In this document: positions 37,980-47,443 of the stretch, in pieces
Layout: each line of letters starts with the position of its first letter
How positions within the stretch are numbered: position 1 is the stretch's first letter
Source of the DNA: Clostridiales bacterium
Lineage (GTDB): Bacteria > Bacillota > Clostridia > Peptostreptococcales > Acidaminobacteraceae
NCBI GenBank assembly: GCA_016342415.1
Contig: JAEIOD010000002.1
Location: 124,001-188,000 of the forward strand
Direction: 5' to 3'
Length of the DNA: 64,000 nt
Made by a program: the position numbers and the translations under genes
The notes under the pieces: generated by a model
What the model was told of the DNA's origin: nothing
Database searches by the model: none
The model's input: the letters and a program-made list of their open reading frames with translations, nothing else

Positions 37980-39745
37980 AATCTCACTTCAAATCCTTCC
38001 TTAACAGATGTTTTAGTTTCTTTTTCTTTATGAAGTGGCTCAAACTTAATATTGGAAGTTGTAAATCCAACATCTTCTAATCGTTTTAAACTTTCATCTA
38101 CATAAGGTTTCATCTGCTGTTCTAGATTCTCATTATCATTTTTTATGGTCACATTAACCTGTCCATTGTTAACATCCACTAGAACACCGGTATCTCCTAG
38201 TTTATCTAAATGAATAACAAAATACAAGCGACTGTTTTTCCAATCAATTTTTTGATTGTCCTTTTTAGCATTTACATGTACTTTTAAATGTTTCACATCA
38301 TTATTGATATTGATCGGTACATTAAACAGCAACTGCTGTTTATGAGATTTGATTTCAAGCTTATTCATAAGCTGTTGTCCAGTCAAATTTTCCAAGGTAT
38401 CTTTTGCTTGAATTCTTTGATCAGAAGTTTCTTCTAATTTCATAAGTATTGCTTTCATATTGGCAGGGGCTTTGAGTTCTTTACCCTCTCTAGATAACAA
38501 TTCAGTAACTTCTGACTCATGGTTGATTCCCATGCCTCTGAGGGTTTCTAATACAGCTCTTGGGCTAATTTGCATATTGTTTGCAATCTTAAATGGAACA
38601 GTTTTAATGAGCTGCTCATCATATAGTTTTTCTATTAAAACATCTTTCGTTACACCATAGATTTTTTGTTTAACCGGTCTATAATTGATTTGACTCACAA
38701 GTTCTTTAACTTCTTTGATTATTTTTATTGCCTTTTCTGGTTCTTTATCTAAAAATTCTCGAGCTCTTTCTAATTCTCCACTTGAAACCAATAAATCTCT
38801 TTCAGTTTTCATATCAGTATATAAAGGAACATCTGTCTTCATAATAATATGATCTAATTTATCAATGACTTGAGACAAGACTTCCTTCATTTCTACTGGT
38901 TTTGGAGATTCTATTATTTGATTCAATTGAGAATCAATACCCTTTTGATACATATCAAAAGTTTGTTTGGTCTCAGCCATCTTAACCGTCATTTCAGTTT
39001 CAATGAGTTTTCTTACCGGTAATTTCGTTTCTAACAATTCAGGTTCTATTACTGGAGCAATCCACTCTGCTACTTCTTCTAAACTTTCACTTAACACTTC
39101 GAAAATTTCTTCTATAATCTCAAGAGGTTCATCAGTTTCCTCAAAATACAAACTTGATTCAATAGTTCTTTCAGTTTTAACCTCATTGGATTCTTTTTCT
39201 ACTTCAGGTAGTTCTATGGAGTTTTCAGATTGCGTCGGTTCTGATTTGGATTTTTCAGCAGTTTCCATGACTTCTACCATCTCTTTTTCAGGAAATAGAA
39301 GTTCTGTTAACTTCCCTTGAATCATTACTTTTGTAGCACCCTCTAATGACATACCTGCGTCCAATAAAGGTTTTATTTCGGCTTTTATTTCTTTTGAAAG
39401 GCTATTGTACACTTTTCTAGCAGGCATTTCAGGTAATACGTCTTTCATGTCAATGTCTTTATGAATGGCAGTATGTACAGCTTTAAGATTTTCTTTTGTT
39501 ATTTCGACATCTTTTTCAAGACTGGTTTCGACTGTTGCTAATTTACTTTCAAGATCTCCTTCAGTTTCACTTAAAAAAGCTTTAACTTCTTCCATTTTTT
39601 CAGCAGTTAAAGGCTCACCGTTTTTATCAAAGATTTCTTTTATTTTTTTCTCTTCATATGAATAGGCCGTAGTAGGCTCTTTTTTTTCGATAACAACTTG
39701 CTTTGTTTGTTTCATTTCTGGAAATATTTTGCTTAATATTTTCAT
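37976..39745 (-). CDS. Large acidic protein with FliK-like C-terminal domain (DUF6240-like)
   Basis: A 589-residue soluble, highly charged protein. Residues 1-320 are low-complexity and helical, rich in Glu and Lys, with no signal peptide. The middle (VLIEKLYDEQLIKTVPFKIA, NMQISPRAVLETLRGMGINH) resembles DUF6240 proteins of Clostridia. The C-terminus (about 495-580: LYFVIHLDKLGDTGVLVDVN, KPYVDESLKRLEDVGFTTSN) follows the beta-beta-alpha layout of the FliK hook-length-control domain. I infer a flagellar secretion-linked role. It is first in an operon with a small protein and yaaR. A divergently oriented pair of c-di-GMP aptamers lies just upstream. Confidence 0.6.
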   Translation of the reverse strand: MKILSKIFPEMKQTKQVVIEKKEPTTAYSYEEKKIKEIFDKNGEPLTAEKMEEVKAFLSETEGDLESKLATVETSLEKDVEITKENLKAVHTAIHKDIDMKDVLPEMPARKVYNSLSKEIKAEIKPLLDAGMSLEGATKVMIQGKLTELLFPEKEMVEVMETAEKSKSEPTQSENSIELPEVEKESNEVKTERTIESSLYFEETDEPLEIIEEIFEVLSESLEEVAEWIAPVIEPELLETKLPVRKLIETEMTVKMAETKQTFDMYQKGIDSQLNQIIESPKPVEMKEVLSQVIDKLDHIIMKTDVPLYTDMKTERDLLVSSGELERAREFLDKEPEKAIKIIKEVKELVSQINYRPVKQKIYGVTKDVLIEKLYDEQLIKTVPFKIANNMQISPRAVLETLRGMGINHESEVTELLSREGKELKAPANMKAILMKLEETSDQRIQAKDTLENLTGQQLMNKLEIKSHKQQLLFNVPININNDVKHLKVHVNAKKDNQKIDWKNSRLYFVIHLDKLGDTGVLVDVNNGQVNVTIKNDNENLEQQMKPYVDESLKRLEDVGFTTSNIKFEPLHKEKETKTSVKEGFEVRL

Positions 39746-39871
39746 ATCTAGACTCCAATCTTTTCTCTACTATCTATATCGGCTAGAAAAGTTACTTTCA
39801 TTATTTATTTTTCCTATTTTTGTGTTTAAACTTAGATATATTGGGTATCTAATATAATGGCATAGTCATAT

Positions 39872-40003
39872 GCTCAAAAAAGCAAATTATGCGAAAACAT
39901 AAGGCGCAAAGCTAAAGGGTCTAAGTTATGATTATCATTCACTAGATATTAAATGATATCCAAAATGATAACTTAATATGATCGCCAGTTACCAAAAGCT
40001 TTT
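39872..40003 (+). promoter_or_regulatory. Cyclic di-GMP-I riboswitch aptamer (first of two)
   Basis: The GEMM-I core is present in order on the plus strand: AGCAAA, the stem TTATG-CGAAAA-CATAA with GAAA-type tetraloop, GCGCAAAGC, GGGTCTAAG (tetraloop receptor 5' half), a variable hairpin, TATGATCGCCAG (receptor 3' half) and GTTACC. A TATAAT-like element lies just upstream near 39852. This strand is opposite to the neighbouring genes. Confidence 0.85.
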
Positions 40004-40005
40004 CA

Positions 40006-40150
40006 GAAAAAGCAACGTATATGAAAGTATACCGCGCAAAACTCTAGGGTCTAAACATATTTTACACACCTTATCTTATGTAATAGATGTAATATCAAGA
40101 TATATTAATAAGATAATAAGATATGCAAGACAGCCAGTTGCCTAGAAAAG
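40006..40150 (+). promoter_or_regulatory. Cyclic di-GMP-I riboswitch aptamer (second of two)
   Basis: A second GEMM-I core follows within a few bases: AGCAAC, GTATAT-GAAA-GTATAC, GCGCAAAAC, GGGTCTAAAC, a long AT-rich variable arm, then TATGCAAGACAGCCAG and GTTGCC. It differs from the usual GTTACC at one position. Tandem c-di-GMP-I aptamers are known to sharpen or combine responses. Confidence 0.82.
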
Positions 40151-40152
40151 CC

Positions 40153-40195
40153 CTTTTGCCAACAAAAGCCCTCATTTGAGGGCTTTAATTTTTTT
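40153..40195 (+). terminator. Riboswitch expression platform: terminator with competing hairpin
   Basis: AAAGCCCTC-ATTT-GAGGGCTTT followed by eight T (stem 40165-40186) is a clear intrinsic terminator. CTTTTG-CCAA-CAAAAG (40153-40168) overlaps its 5' arm and can only form when the terminator does not, so it is a plausible antiterminator partner under aptamer control. Confidence 0.75.
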
Positions 40196-40246
40196 TGCTT
40201 TTATATCAATTACTAGTTATTTTATACAAGAGTCCTCGTTGTCATA

Positions 40247-40284
40247 AAAAGCGACCTCCAAGATTGTCCTTGAAGGTCGCTTTC
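40247..40284. terminator. Bidirectional terminator between the riboswitches and the amidotransferase gene
   Basis: AAAGCGACCTCCAAG and CTTGAAGGTCGCTTT pair almost perfectly, with T-rich ends on both strands. It ends the amidotransferase transcript on minus and would also stop any RNA reading through from the riboswitch on plus. No open frame with a ribosome site lies between 40196 and 40246. Confidence 0.85.
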
Positions 40285-40354
40285 ATCACTTTTATTCTTA
40301 TTCTCAATTATCTATATGTTAAAACCATTCGGAATAAAGATTATGAGATTTTAC

Positions 40355-41095
40355 TTACAAACATGTAACAACAAACTTCTCAAAGATTTTATTTTGATCT
40401 TCGTTGTAACTCATCATTTCCGGATGCCACTGAACACCAAGAACAAATCTTTCAGATCGCTCTAGTTCAACCGCTTCAATAAGTCCATCTTCAGATTGAG
40501 CAGAAGAAATTAATCCTTCTGCCAATACATCAATCGCTTGGTGATGATAAGAATTGACTCTTATACTGTCTCTTTTGAAAATACTAAACAAGTTTGAATT
40601 ACGACTGACATCAATTGAATGGACATCATTGTTCTTTGGTGAGTTTAAAAACAAATGATCATTTAGTCCAGATTGACTTAAATCCGGATGAATTGTACCA
40701 CCCAAAGCGACATTCAAGAGTTGACAACCTCTACAAATCCCTAATATAGGTTTAGTAGTGGATTCAATTATATATTTCATTAATCGAATCTCCTGTTTAT
40801 CACGTTGAAAGCAGAGTTCGCCCAAACCTTCGGCAAATGGCTGATTGTAATGATGCGGACTGATATCATTGCCTCCTGAAAAGATTACGCCATCTACTTT
40901 ATCTACTAGCGCTTTTATATCATCAAAATCTTCTAGAAGTGGAATAATAATAGGAATCCCTCCAGCTCTTTCTATAACTTCAATATAATCAGTTGCTAAT
41001 AAGTGCCATGTTTGACCTTTCGCACCAAGCTTAGTCATAGAACCAATTGTTTCATCGACCGAAAAATTTGTTGTTACTCCAATAAATGGTTTCAT
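40355..41095 (-). CDS. Gamma-glutamyl-gamma-aminobutyrate hydrolase-like peptidase C26 (PuuD-type)
   Basis: A 246-residue class I glutamine amidotransferase-like hydrolase. VIFSGGNDISP near residue 70, nucleophile Cys121 in ILGICRGCQLLNVALGG, NSYHHQAI and GVQWHPE supply the family's catalytic triad and substrate region. Relatives cleave gamma-glutamyl bonds in polyamine degradation or other gamma-glutamyl compounds; no putrescine pathway genes are nearby, so the substrate is open. The membrane protein gene upstream is only 26 bases away, suggesting co-transcription. Confidence 0.88.
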   Translation of the reverse strand: MKPFIGVTTNFSVDETIGSMTKLGAKGQTWHLLATDYIEVIERAGGIPIIIPLLEDFDDIKALVDKVDGVIFSGGNDISPHHYNQPFAEGLGELCFQRDKQEIRLMKYIIESTTKPILGICRGCQLLNVALGGTIHPDLSQSGLNDHLFLNSPKNNDVHSIDVSRNSNLFSIFKRDSIRVNSYHHQAIDVLAEGLISSAQSEDGLIEAVELERSERFVLGVQWHPEMMSYNEDQNKIFEKFVVTCL

Positions 41096-41121
41096 TAGTA
41101 CTCCTTAAAATATATTATTAA

Positions 41122-41871
41122 TTATTCACCACTAGCTATTTTTTCTTCTGCGGAATCGCTAGGTAAAATGACTTGTATTTTTCCTTTATGGTACAGCCTT
41201 TTAGCAGTAAAATAAATGATTGGAATAGAAATCAAAATAAAAACTCCTTGAAGACCTGTTACCAATTCAGGCGCAACAAAATACGCACCTGTAACTAGAA
41301 CAGCTGGTATAATTGCTGCTTTTAATCTTCCTTTTATGATAACGCCACCACCAACATGGCTACCAATCGCTCCAATAGATAATCCTCCAAATAAGGCTGG
41401 TAAAATATTATGGGAAGCAATTTGAACTGCGGGTATAGAAAACACTGGTTTTAAAGGTGTTAATAACAATACTGCAACAGCAATGATTATCATCGTTATC
41501 AACGACGAAGCAGCAACTGCAATTGTACTCACAATATCTGCTTTTTCACTACCTTGTTCAGCGTTTGTAATTTTCATGGCATTCATTACCGTTGGTAATT
41601 TCAAATTCATTACATTACCCGTGATTAAAGATAAATATGCTGAGGTTCCCAGAACTGGTGTAAACGAAATAACTTCTGACACTGCTATTGGAACAAATAC
41701 AGCTAACAAACCAGAAGCACCTGTAAGAACTTCCAAAACTCCTGGAAAACTATCGTATGCAATCGCCATAATCGTTGGTATTCCTAACATCACTATTAAT
41801 GCTCCGACTATACCGAATCGTCCTAGTTTATGCATTGAATGTAAATAATCAAAATCAGCAAAATAATCCAC
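41122..41871 (-). CDS. Polytopic membrane protein, unidentified
   Basis: A 249-residue protein with about seven hydrophobic segments (FGIVGALIVMLGIPTIMAIA, LLAVFVPIAVSEVISF, TIAVAASSLITMIIIAVAVL, ILPALFGGLSIGAIGSHVGG, IPAVLVTGAYFVAPELV, GVFILISIPIIYFTA) and a charged C-terminal tail. It is probably a transporter-like protein. It lies upstream of the PuuD-type hydrolase, so a gamma-glutamyl compound or a breakdown product is a possible substrate, but I recognise no family. Confidence 0.65.
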   Translation of the reverse strand: MDYFADFDYLHSMHKLGRFGIVGALIVMLGIPTIMAIAYDSFPGVLEVLTGASGLLAVFVPIAVSEVISFTPVLGTSAYLSLITGNVMNLKLPTVMNAMKITNAEQGSEKADIVSTIAVAASSLITMIIIAVAVLLLTPLKPVFSIPAVQIASHNILPALFGGLSIGAIGSHVGGGVIIKGRLKAAIIPAVLVTGAYFVAPELVTGLQGVFILISIPIIYFTAKRLYHKGKIQVILPSDSAEEKIASGE

Positions 41872-41933
41872 AAAAATGTATTTGGGTATCGAAGTCGTAA
41901 CTACAAAAATTAATATTTAAAGAAGGCTAATAA

Positions 41934-41971
41934 AAAACAGCTTAAAACCTGAATCGGTCCTAAGCTGTTTT
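41934..41971 (-). terminator. Terminator after the sortase gene
   Basis: AAAAACAGCTTA / TAAGCTGTTTTT stem with an internal loop, T-rich at the 3' side on the minus strand. Confidence 0.85.
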
Positions 41972-41988
41972 TAATATCATTCAATGAA

Positions 41989-42798
41989 TTATTCTTTTGG
42001 TGACGAGTCAATTTTTTTAGCTTTTACAATCAATCTGTATTGTGGATTCTTTTCACCTATAGGATCACATGTGATTAAAGTCACTTCATCATAACCACGA
42101 TTCTCAAGTACTGATATATCCGTTTCATGTACAATACTTACGTCATAGACAACATATGAATATTCTATATTACTAAAGTCTTTAATCACTATTAAATCAT
42201 CTATCACCAGTTCATTGAGTCTATTAAAATGTCTGCCATAAGTCAGACTTCTATGTCCTGCAATGCTGTAATTTCCAGCTTCCCATGGTTTACTTGAACC
42301 TTTAACGCTACAAGGCGATACATCTAAATACTCAACTTCTGTGCCTTCAATAATCGGTATTTTTAAATCTATCTTTTCTATTTCAAGAATTCCTTCAACT
42401 GGCCATGCAGCCGTAATATATTGATTTCTCTCTTCTCTCGTATATATTCTAGGTATTACCTCTTCAGCATCTTCTGTTATTTCAGTTACTTCTCCTACAT
42501 CTTCAGTGTTTTCTGTAACCTCTTTTGTAGGTGTAATTACCTTTTCAGAATCACTATTTTGGGGTTCTATGATATTTTCATTCTCAAGTGTGACCAATAC
42601 ATCATCTTCTTTTAAAATTGTTGTTACAACTATTCTTTTAAGCGGCTGATCATTCTGATTCCCAAGCGTATCCATCGCTTCTTCAAACGATTCAATTAAT
42701 GCGTTTTGTTCTTTATCATGAGAATATTTTTTGAGTTGAGGATACAATATAACACTGAGTCCAATAAGAAATAATAATATACCTAATACTCGTTTCAT
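41989..42798 (-). CDS. Sortase (class D-like)
   Basis: A 269-residue membrane-anchored transpeptidase: N-terminal helix (VLGILLFLIGLSVILYPQL), a Glu/Thr-rich stalk (about 70-125), then the sortase barrel with SIAGHRSLTYGRHFNRL (catalytic His), VTLITCDPIG (catalytic Cys) and QYRLIVKAK (Arg). It joins LPXTG-type proteins to peptidoglycan. The start at 42798 has AAAGGAG upstream; the longer frame does not. The adhesin gene with an LPQTG sorting signal is 48 bases upstream, making this a dedicated sortase-substrate pair. Confidence 0.92.
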   Translation of the reverse strand: MKRVLGILLFLIGLSVILYPQLKKYSHDKEQNALIESFEEAMDTLGNQNDQPLKRIVVTTILKEDDVLVTLENENIIEPQNSDSEKVITPTKEVTENTEDVGEVTEITEDAEEVIPRIYTREERNQYITAAWPVEGILEIEKIDLKIPIIEGTEVEYLDVSPCSVKGSSKPWEAGNYSIAGHRSLTYGRHFNRLNELVIDDLIVIKDFSNIEYSYVVYDVSIVHETDISVLENRGYDEVTLITCDPIGEKNPQYRLIVKAKKIDSSPKE

Positions 42799-42846
42799 AA
42801 CACTCCTTTCAAAAGAATTGTATTTCATTGAAATGCATTTCTTTAA

Positions 42847-45800
42847 TTATTTCTTACTCTTAAATAATGTTACTCCTGCGAGCATTAAAATACTTCCCAT
42901 TATATAATGTATCCAAGATATATTATCTCCCGTTTGAGGTAATTTTACAAATCCTAAAGGAGTTTCCTCAACCTCAATTTCAAAGTAAATAATTTCATCA
43001 GTGCCATCAGGATTCTCAACTTTTATGGTAAAGCTATCATCACCCTCAAATCCAGGATTTGGTGTATAAGTCCATTTACCAGTGTCATCCACTTCAACGA
43101 TACCATTTACAGGCGGTTTTTCAACTTTAGGTTTAGCACCTTCAGGGATTTCTACCTCACCACCTTTTGGAGTATCTTCAGTGGTTTTTTCAACTACTTT
43201 GTCTTCTTTTGGTTCTTCTTCAGGAACAGGTTCAGGTACCGGCTTAGGTTCCGGAGTCGGTTCCGGAGTCGGTTCCGGTATTGGTTTTGGTGTTGGATCT
43301 GGATCTGGATCTGGATTTGAAGGTCGAGGAATTTTATTATTCTTAAAGATTACTTCAAAACTATTTCCACTTGTATCTATTATAGCCGTTTCTTCAACAT
43401 TAGATAAATAATAACCACTTGGAGCAGTAATTTCTTTGATTTTATATTCACCTTTATCTAGAACTTTTTCTGCGTATCCTGTATGATCAGTTGTTACTGT
43501 ATCAACTAATACATCGCCATCATCATAAATCTCAAATACCGCTCCCTGTAACACCTGAGATTCATTTGCTGCATCTACTTTTTTTATCCTCAGAGTTCTA
43601 AGTTGTTCATTTTCTAATGTAAATGATTTCGTTGCACTATTAATAGTAAATTCGTATGGCGTTGCATCTAATTTATAACCCTCAGGTGCTTTAGTTTCGG
43701 TTAATGTATGATCTAAATACAATAAACCATTTACTGTGATTTCACCATTTATATCTGTTGTTAATGTACCAAGAATCTTATTACCTCTTTTTAATTCGTA
43801 TTCGGCACCTTGAAGTTTAATTGAATTATCATCTTTATCAACTTTTGTTAATGTAAAACTACCAACTTCTCCAGTACCGGTACCAAAACCTTGTATTGAG
43901 GCAAAACTTTTTGTAACAGTCGCAGTTCTTGTTCCAAAGTCAATTTTTTCTCCAACAAAAGATATATTATTGTTAACAGATTTTCCTACGACTTCATCTT
44001 CTTCAATAGTTGTTGTATATGTCATTGTAAAAGTGTCAGTGATTTGTTGTTTTGATATTAGATCTACAACAGTTGGATCTGTAACCAGTGCTTTGTTACG
44101 GATAGAAATTGTAAAATAATCATTGAACTCTTTGCCAGCTTCAGAAATCGCAAAACTACTTTGATCCAGCACGAGTCCTTTACTCAAAGTATCTGTAATT
44201 GTAATACTTTCTATAGTTGATTGACTTTCATTTACTTTAACTGACCAATCAATAGAAGTTGTATCATTTAACTGACCTGTTTTACTGATAAATCTATCAT
44301 AAGCATTATAATCTACATCGTATGTATAAGTTTCTCCGTTAGAAACAACCACTTCATTATGATACTTTTCTTGTGAAACACCTTCAAATTCGGTCTTATA
44401 CTCAATTCTATAAGGTATAACATGATCTCCAGCAAAGTCTATAGTAAACTTATCATTTACTATATCTTCAATAATCGTAACGCCATTTGTACCTGAAAGA
44501 ACTTCTATGCCTTTAGTAAGCCCTTCTTTTGGATTTGTAATGATTAGGTTACCACTAGAAGTATGTGTTGCTGCTCCCGTATTAACTGATGCACTATATA
44601 CCTTTACTGAATCAGGGATTAAATTTTGATTACCTATAATTGTATCAGATACAGTAAAATCTTTCATATTCTTTGAAAGGTAGTTAACATCAACTAACCA
44701 TTCAATTTGTTTGCTATTGGTTGAAGATAACTCTCCCCACTTTTGGCCATTATTTTTAGCAAGATTATTAATGTAAGGTTTTGCAGTTTTTTCTAAAGGA
44801 TCTCCAACCTGTCCACTCCATGTAAAAGAGGCAGTATTACTATAATCTAAGTTGCCACCTATAGACAGTACATCAGGATCGATTGTTGTATTATAGTCAA
44901 TTCTAAATGTCGCTAAATTTATATCATCCGGAAATTCAACTTTAAAACCACGTATGATATCATCTGAAGGATCAGCATTGCCTTGATCGTCCACTTTTTT
45001 AGTTATTGTTGTCGCAAACGGTGCATTATCTTTTGTTACTGCAATAGCAGCAAACTGCGCATCCGTCATTAACTGATCTGTTGGGAAGTCATCATTAATC
45101 ACAAATGCATCTAACTCATGTTCAATTGGATTAACAACAATTTGCCAATCCAATATGTTCGTTAAATAGTCAATACCACTACCAACTCTATTTTTACTAT
45201 AGACATTCCCAATTGATGCTGTTGCCTTTCCAATATAACTGTGAGTACCCACAGTCCCCGTATTGGTAAAATTTGATTTCGAATAATCTTGAATAATCGT
45301 TCTATAGCTTATTTTATAAGCTTTAGTGATACTATCAGTAAATTCAATTTCAAAACCTGTAACACTACCACTAGCACCCGTAAGAGTAGTTGACATCGTT
45401 GGTAAAGCATTTGCATTTGCAGTGACTCTCTTTGTAATGTTAGTAGGATTCTTATCCACATCATTACCAGAGATACCACCTTTATTAACGGTTAACTCTT
45501 CTATTGTAATACCATGTGCTTCATCTAAAAATTGATCTGATCCAAAAGCATCTATAATTGTTTTATCAGTACCCAAATCAATCTCGGAAGTGTTAATGTA
45601 CAATTCCCAATTAATATACTTGGCACTATTATAATCAATACTTGAACTTCCTTTTTTGTAAACAACACGCCCCAGTTTTACTGCCATTGTTGTTGCACCA
45701 TCAATTGGAACAGATGTGCCTAAATCATGAATTAACTTCGCCTCATTTGTAAAGCTAATCACATCATTTTGTCCAGTTTTTCCAGCAGGCAATATATTCG

Positions 45801-47121
45801 TTGTATATTTAATTATATATTCCTCAGAAATATCACCTAAATTAATCGTCATAAGACCGTTTTCAGCAGGTTCGGTTGTTGTTACTACTATCGGTGAATT
45901 AGGAGCACTTGCCTTTGCCACAGTCACTGTAGTCAAATCCAACCCAGCAGGAATTGTATCTTCTATGCGAGCATTTGTTAAACTATACCCAGCATTATTT
46001 ACATGAATTGTCCAATCAATCGAACTCGCATTGAAAACTTCTGATAATTCACCTGATTTGGTAATCAAACTCCCTCTGGTAATATCAACTGGAGTAGCTG
46101 TTACAAAACTTTTTCCATTTATTCTTATTCTATTTCCATAAGAAAAATCAGTTTGGTTGATATTTATTTTTGCAGGATCAATTGTTGTTACGTACTCAAT
46201 TCGATAAGCTTTGCTGGTAGTGTTAAATTTGAAATCAACCGTACCTTGTAATCCATCAGTCACACCAATACCCGCGTCAACAGGTGCAATCACTTCCGAT
46301 AATACTGTATCTTTGACATCACTATCAATTACAGTTGTATTACCAATACTATCTACAGTTAACTCCTTTATAGTTAATGAAGCAGCATTGAAGTTTAATA
46401 AACTTGAATACTCATCATTTAGTATTGGAGCCGTTAAACTTTCTAATTTTGTATTAAAATCAATAGTCCATTTAATATCATTAGTTGTGCCTACTCTTGC
46501 ACCTGTTTTGGTCAAATCGTTTCCATTTTCAGGTGTCACATCAAATATGATATCTTTAGATGCTATTGCACTGATGGGAACCGTCCAAGTATATGGTAAT
46601 GTTTCAGTCACTTCATAAAATTTTAAGTCAACATTAAATTGTACAAGACCATTAACATTAGACTCAGTGTTTGGTTTGTTATTAAACGTAATAATCAATT
46701 TATTTTCAGACACATCCAATAGCCATCCACCATAGTCTTCAAGTCTACCAGCAGGTGCTTCTAATCTACCGCTAGCATCATTGTTGCCCCAATTGAATAT
46801 GGCTGGTAGTGTGTATGTCAACGTTGAATTTGCAGCTAAATCTTTATCATTATCAACTTGCCAATAGAACTTTAAATTCACAGTTGCATCATGTTCGATC
46901 TTAGTTGTTAAATCATTAATTGGAGTTAAATCTCCATTTCCTTCTACTTTTGACACTTCAATCTTATTGTATCTATAACCTGCACCGTTGTGCTCTGGTG
47001 CAGTCGCTATTGCAATATTGTCTGGTATGTAAACAAACATATTCACTAATAGGATAATTGATAATATCAACGACATTATCCTTTTGTGTTTAGTCCCTTT
47101 TGCCTTATAATACTCTCTCAT
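42847..47121 (-). CDS. Large LPQTG-anchored surface adhesin with repeated fibrillar domains
   Basis: A 1424-residue surface protein. A signal sequence is followed by an N-terminal adhesive domain and six related modules of about 150 residues, each opening with an [IL]xWxV/I-type strand (Trp near 218, 370, 505, 659, 808, 959), like the Cna-B/SdrG-type collagen-binding stalks of Gram-positive adhesins. Two SpaA-like prealbumin domains (about 1088-1260, GSFTLTKVDKDDNSIKLQGA and LRIKKVDAANESQVLQGAVF), a Pro-rich PTPEP repeat (about 1265-1310), a Cadherin_5-like domain and LPQTG, a hydrophobic helix and KSKK complete it. GGAGG before 47121 sets the start. Isopeptide bonds are likely in the SpaA domains. 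Confidence 0.93.
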   Translation of the reverse strand: MREYYKAKGTKHKRIMSLILSIILLVNMFVYIPDNIAIATAPEHNGAGYRYNKIEVSKVEGNGDLTPINDLTTKIEHDATVNLKFYWQVDNDKDLAANSTLTYTLPAIFNWGNNDASGRLEAPAGRLEDYGGWLLDVSENKLIITFNNKPNTESNVNGLVQFNVDLKFYEVTETLPYTWTVPISAIASKDIIFDVTPENGNDLTKTGARVGTTNDIKWTIDFNTKLESLTAPILNDEYSSLLNFNAASLTIKELTVDSIGNTTVIDSDVKDTVLSEVIAPVDAGIGVTDGLQGTVDFKFNTTSKAYRIEYVTTIDPAKININQTDFSYGNRIRINGKSFVTATPVDITRGSLITKSGELSEVFNASSIDWTIHVNNAGYSLTNARIEDTIPAGLDLTTVTVAKASAPNSPIVVTTTEPAENGLMTINLGDISEEYIIKYTTNILPAGKTGQNDVISFTNEAKLIHDLGTSVPIDGATTMAVKLGRVVYKKGSSSIDYNSAKYINWELYINTSEIDLGTDKTIIDAFGSDQFLDEAHGITIEELTVNKGGISGNDVDKNPTNITKRVTANANALPTMSTTLTGASGSVTGFEIEFTDSITKAYKISYRTIIQDYSKSNFTNTGTVGTHSYIGKATASIGNVYSKNRVGSGIDYLTNILDWQIVVNPIEHELDAFVINDDFPTDQLMTDAQFAAIAVTKDNAPFATTITKKVDDQGNADPSDDIIRGFKVEFPDDINLATFRIDYNTTIDPDVLSIGGNLDYSNTASFTWSGQVGDPLEKTAKPYINNLAKNNGQKWGELSSTNSKQIEWLVDVNYLSKNMKDFTVSDTIIGNQNLIPDSVKVYSASVNTGAATHTSSGNLIITNPKEGLTKGIEVLSGTNGVTIIEDIVNDKFTIDFAGDHVIPYRIEYKTEFEGVSQEKYHNEVVVSNGETYTYDVDYNAYDRFISKTGQLNDTTSIDWSVKVNESQSTIESITITDTLSKGLVLDQSSFAISEAGKEFNDYFTISIRNKALVTDPTVVDLISKQQITDTFTMTYTTTIEEDEVVGKSVNNNISFVGEKIDFGTRTATVTKSFASIQGFGTGTGEVGSFTLTKVDKDDNSIKLQGAEYELKRGNKILGTLTTDINGEITVNGLLYLDHTLTETKAPEGYKLDATPYEFTINSATKSFTLENEQLRTLRIKKVDAANESQVLQGAVFEIYDDGDVLVDTVTTDHTGYAEKVLDKGEYKIKEITAPSGYYLSNVEETAIIDTSGNSFEVIFKNNKIPRPSNPDPDPDPTPKPIPEPTPEPTPEPKPVPEPVPEEEPKEDKVVEKTTEDTPKGGEVEIPEGAKPKVEKPPVNGIVEVDDTGKWTYTPNPGFEGDDSFTIKVENPDGTDEIIYFEIEVEETPLGFVKLPQTGDNISWIHYIMGSILMLAGVTLFKSKK

Positions 47122-47403
47122 TTTTCCTCCATCATCTCTCAACCAATGTCACACTTTGTGTTGTGACGCACATTTTTTATTATATCATATATAATCTGAG
47201 TTTTATTATTTAATTTATCTATAGTTAATCGTCCATTATTTGACCCTAGAGGTCTTGTTTTTCATGATAATATTTAATCTCCTTAAAACTCGTAATTCCT
47301 CTTTTTATCCTATTATAGTATCTTGATGAAGCGTTCTTATTCCAACCATCTTACAATATTTTTTCGTTTTCATCACAAATCGTAGTGTATAAATTATGAA
47401 CAA

Positions 47404-47443
47404 AAAAAGATCCCACACAACTTCATGTAGAATCTTTTTGATT
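47404..47443 (-). terminator. Terminator after the ABC exporter operon
   Basis: AAAAAGATTCTACA and TGTGGGATCTTTTT pair with minor mismatches and end in seven T on the minus strand. The 47122-47403 gap holds the adhesin promoter region: a TATAAT at about 47180, AT-rich sequence, and a GTCACA/TGTGAC repeat in the leader; nothing else is evident. Confidence 0.7.

Noticed and set aside
37976..39745. c-di-GMP riboswitch control of the FliK-like gene
   Set aside because: The aptamers read on the plus strand, away from this minus-strand gene, so they cannot act in cis on its leader.
41483..41848. 121-codon plus-strand ORF opposite the membrane protein gene
   Set aside because: Shadow frame: the minus strand has a clear multi-helix protein in an operon.
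46211..46618. 135-codon plus-strand ORF inside the adhesin gene
   Set aside because: Antisense shadow of the repetitive adhesin; no ribosome site and low-complexity product. The plus-strand frame at 43082-43411 is likewise a shadow of the Pro-rich repeat.
47151..47170. GTCACA/TGTGAC repeat in the adhesin leader as a CRP-type operator
   Set aside because: The spacing and position inside the leader do not fit, and the half-sites are too short to support a call.
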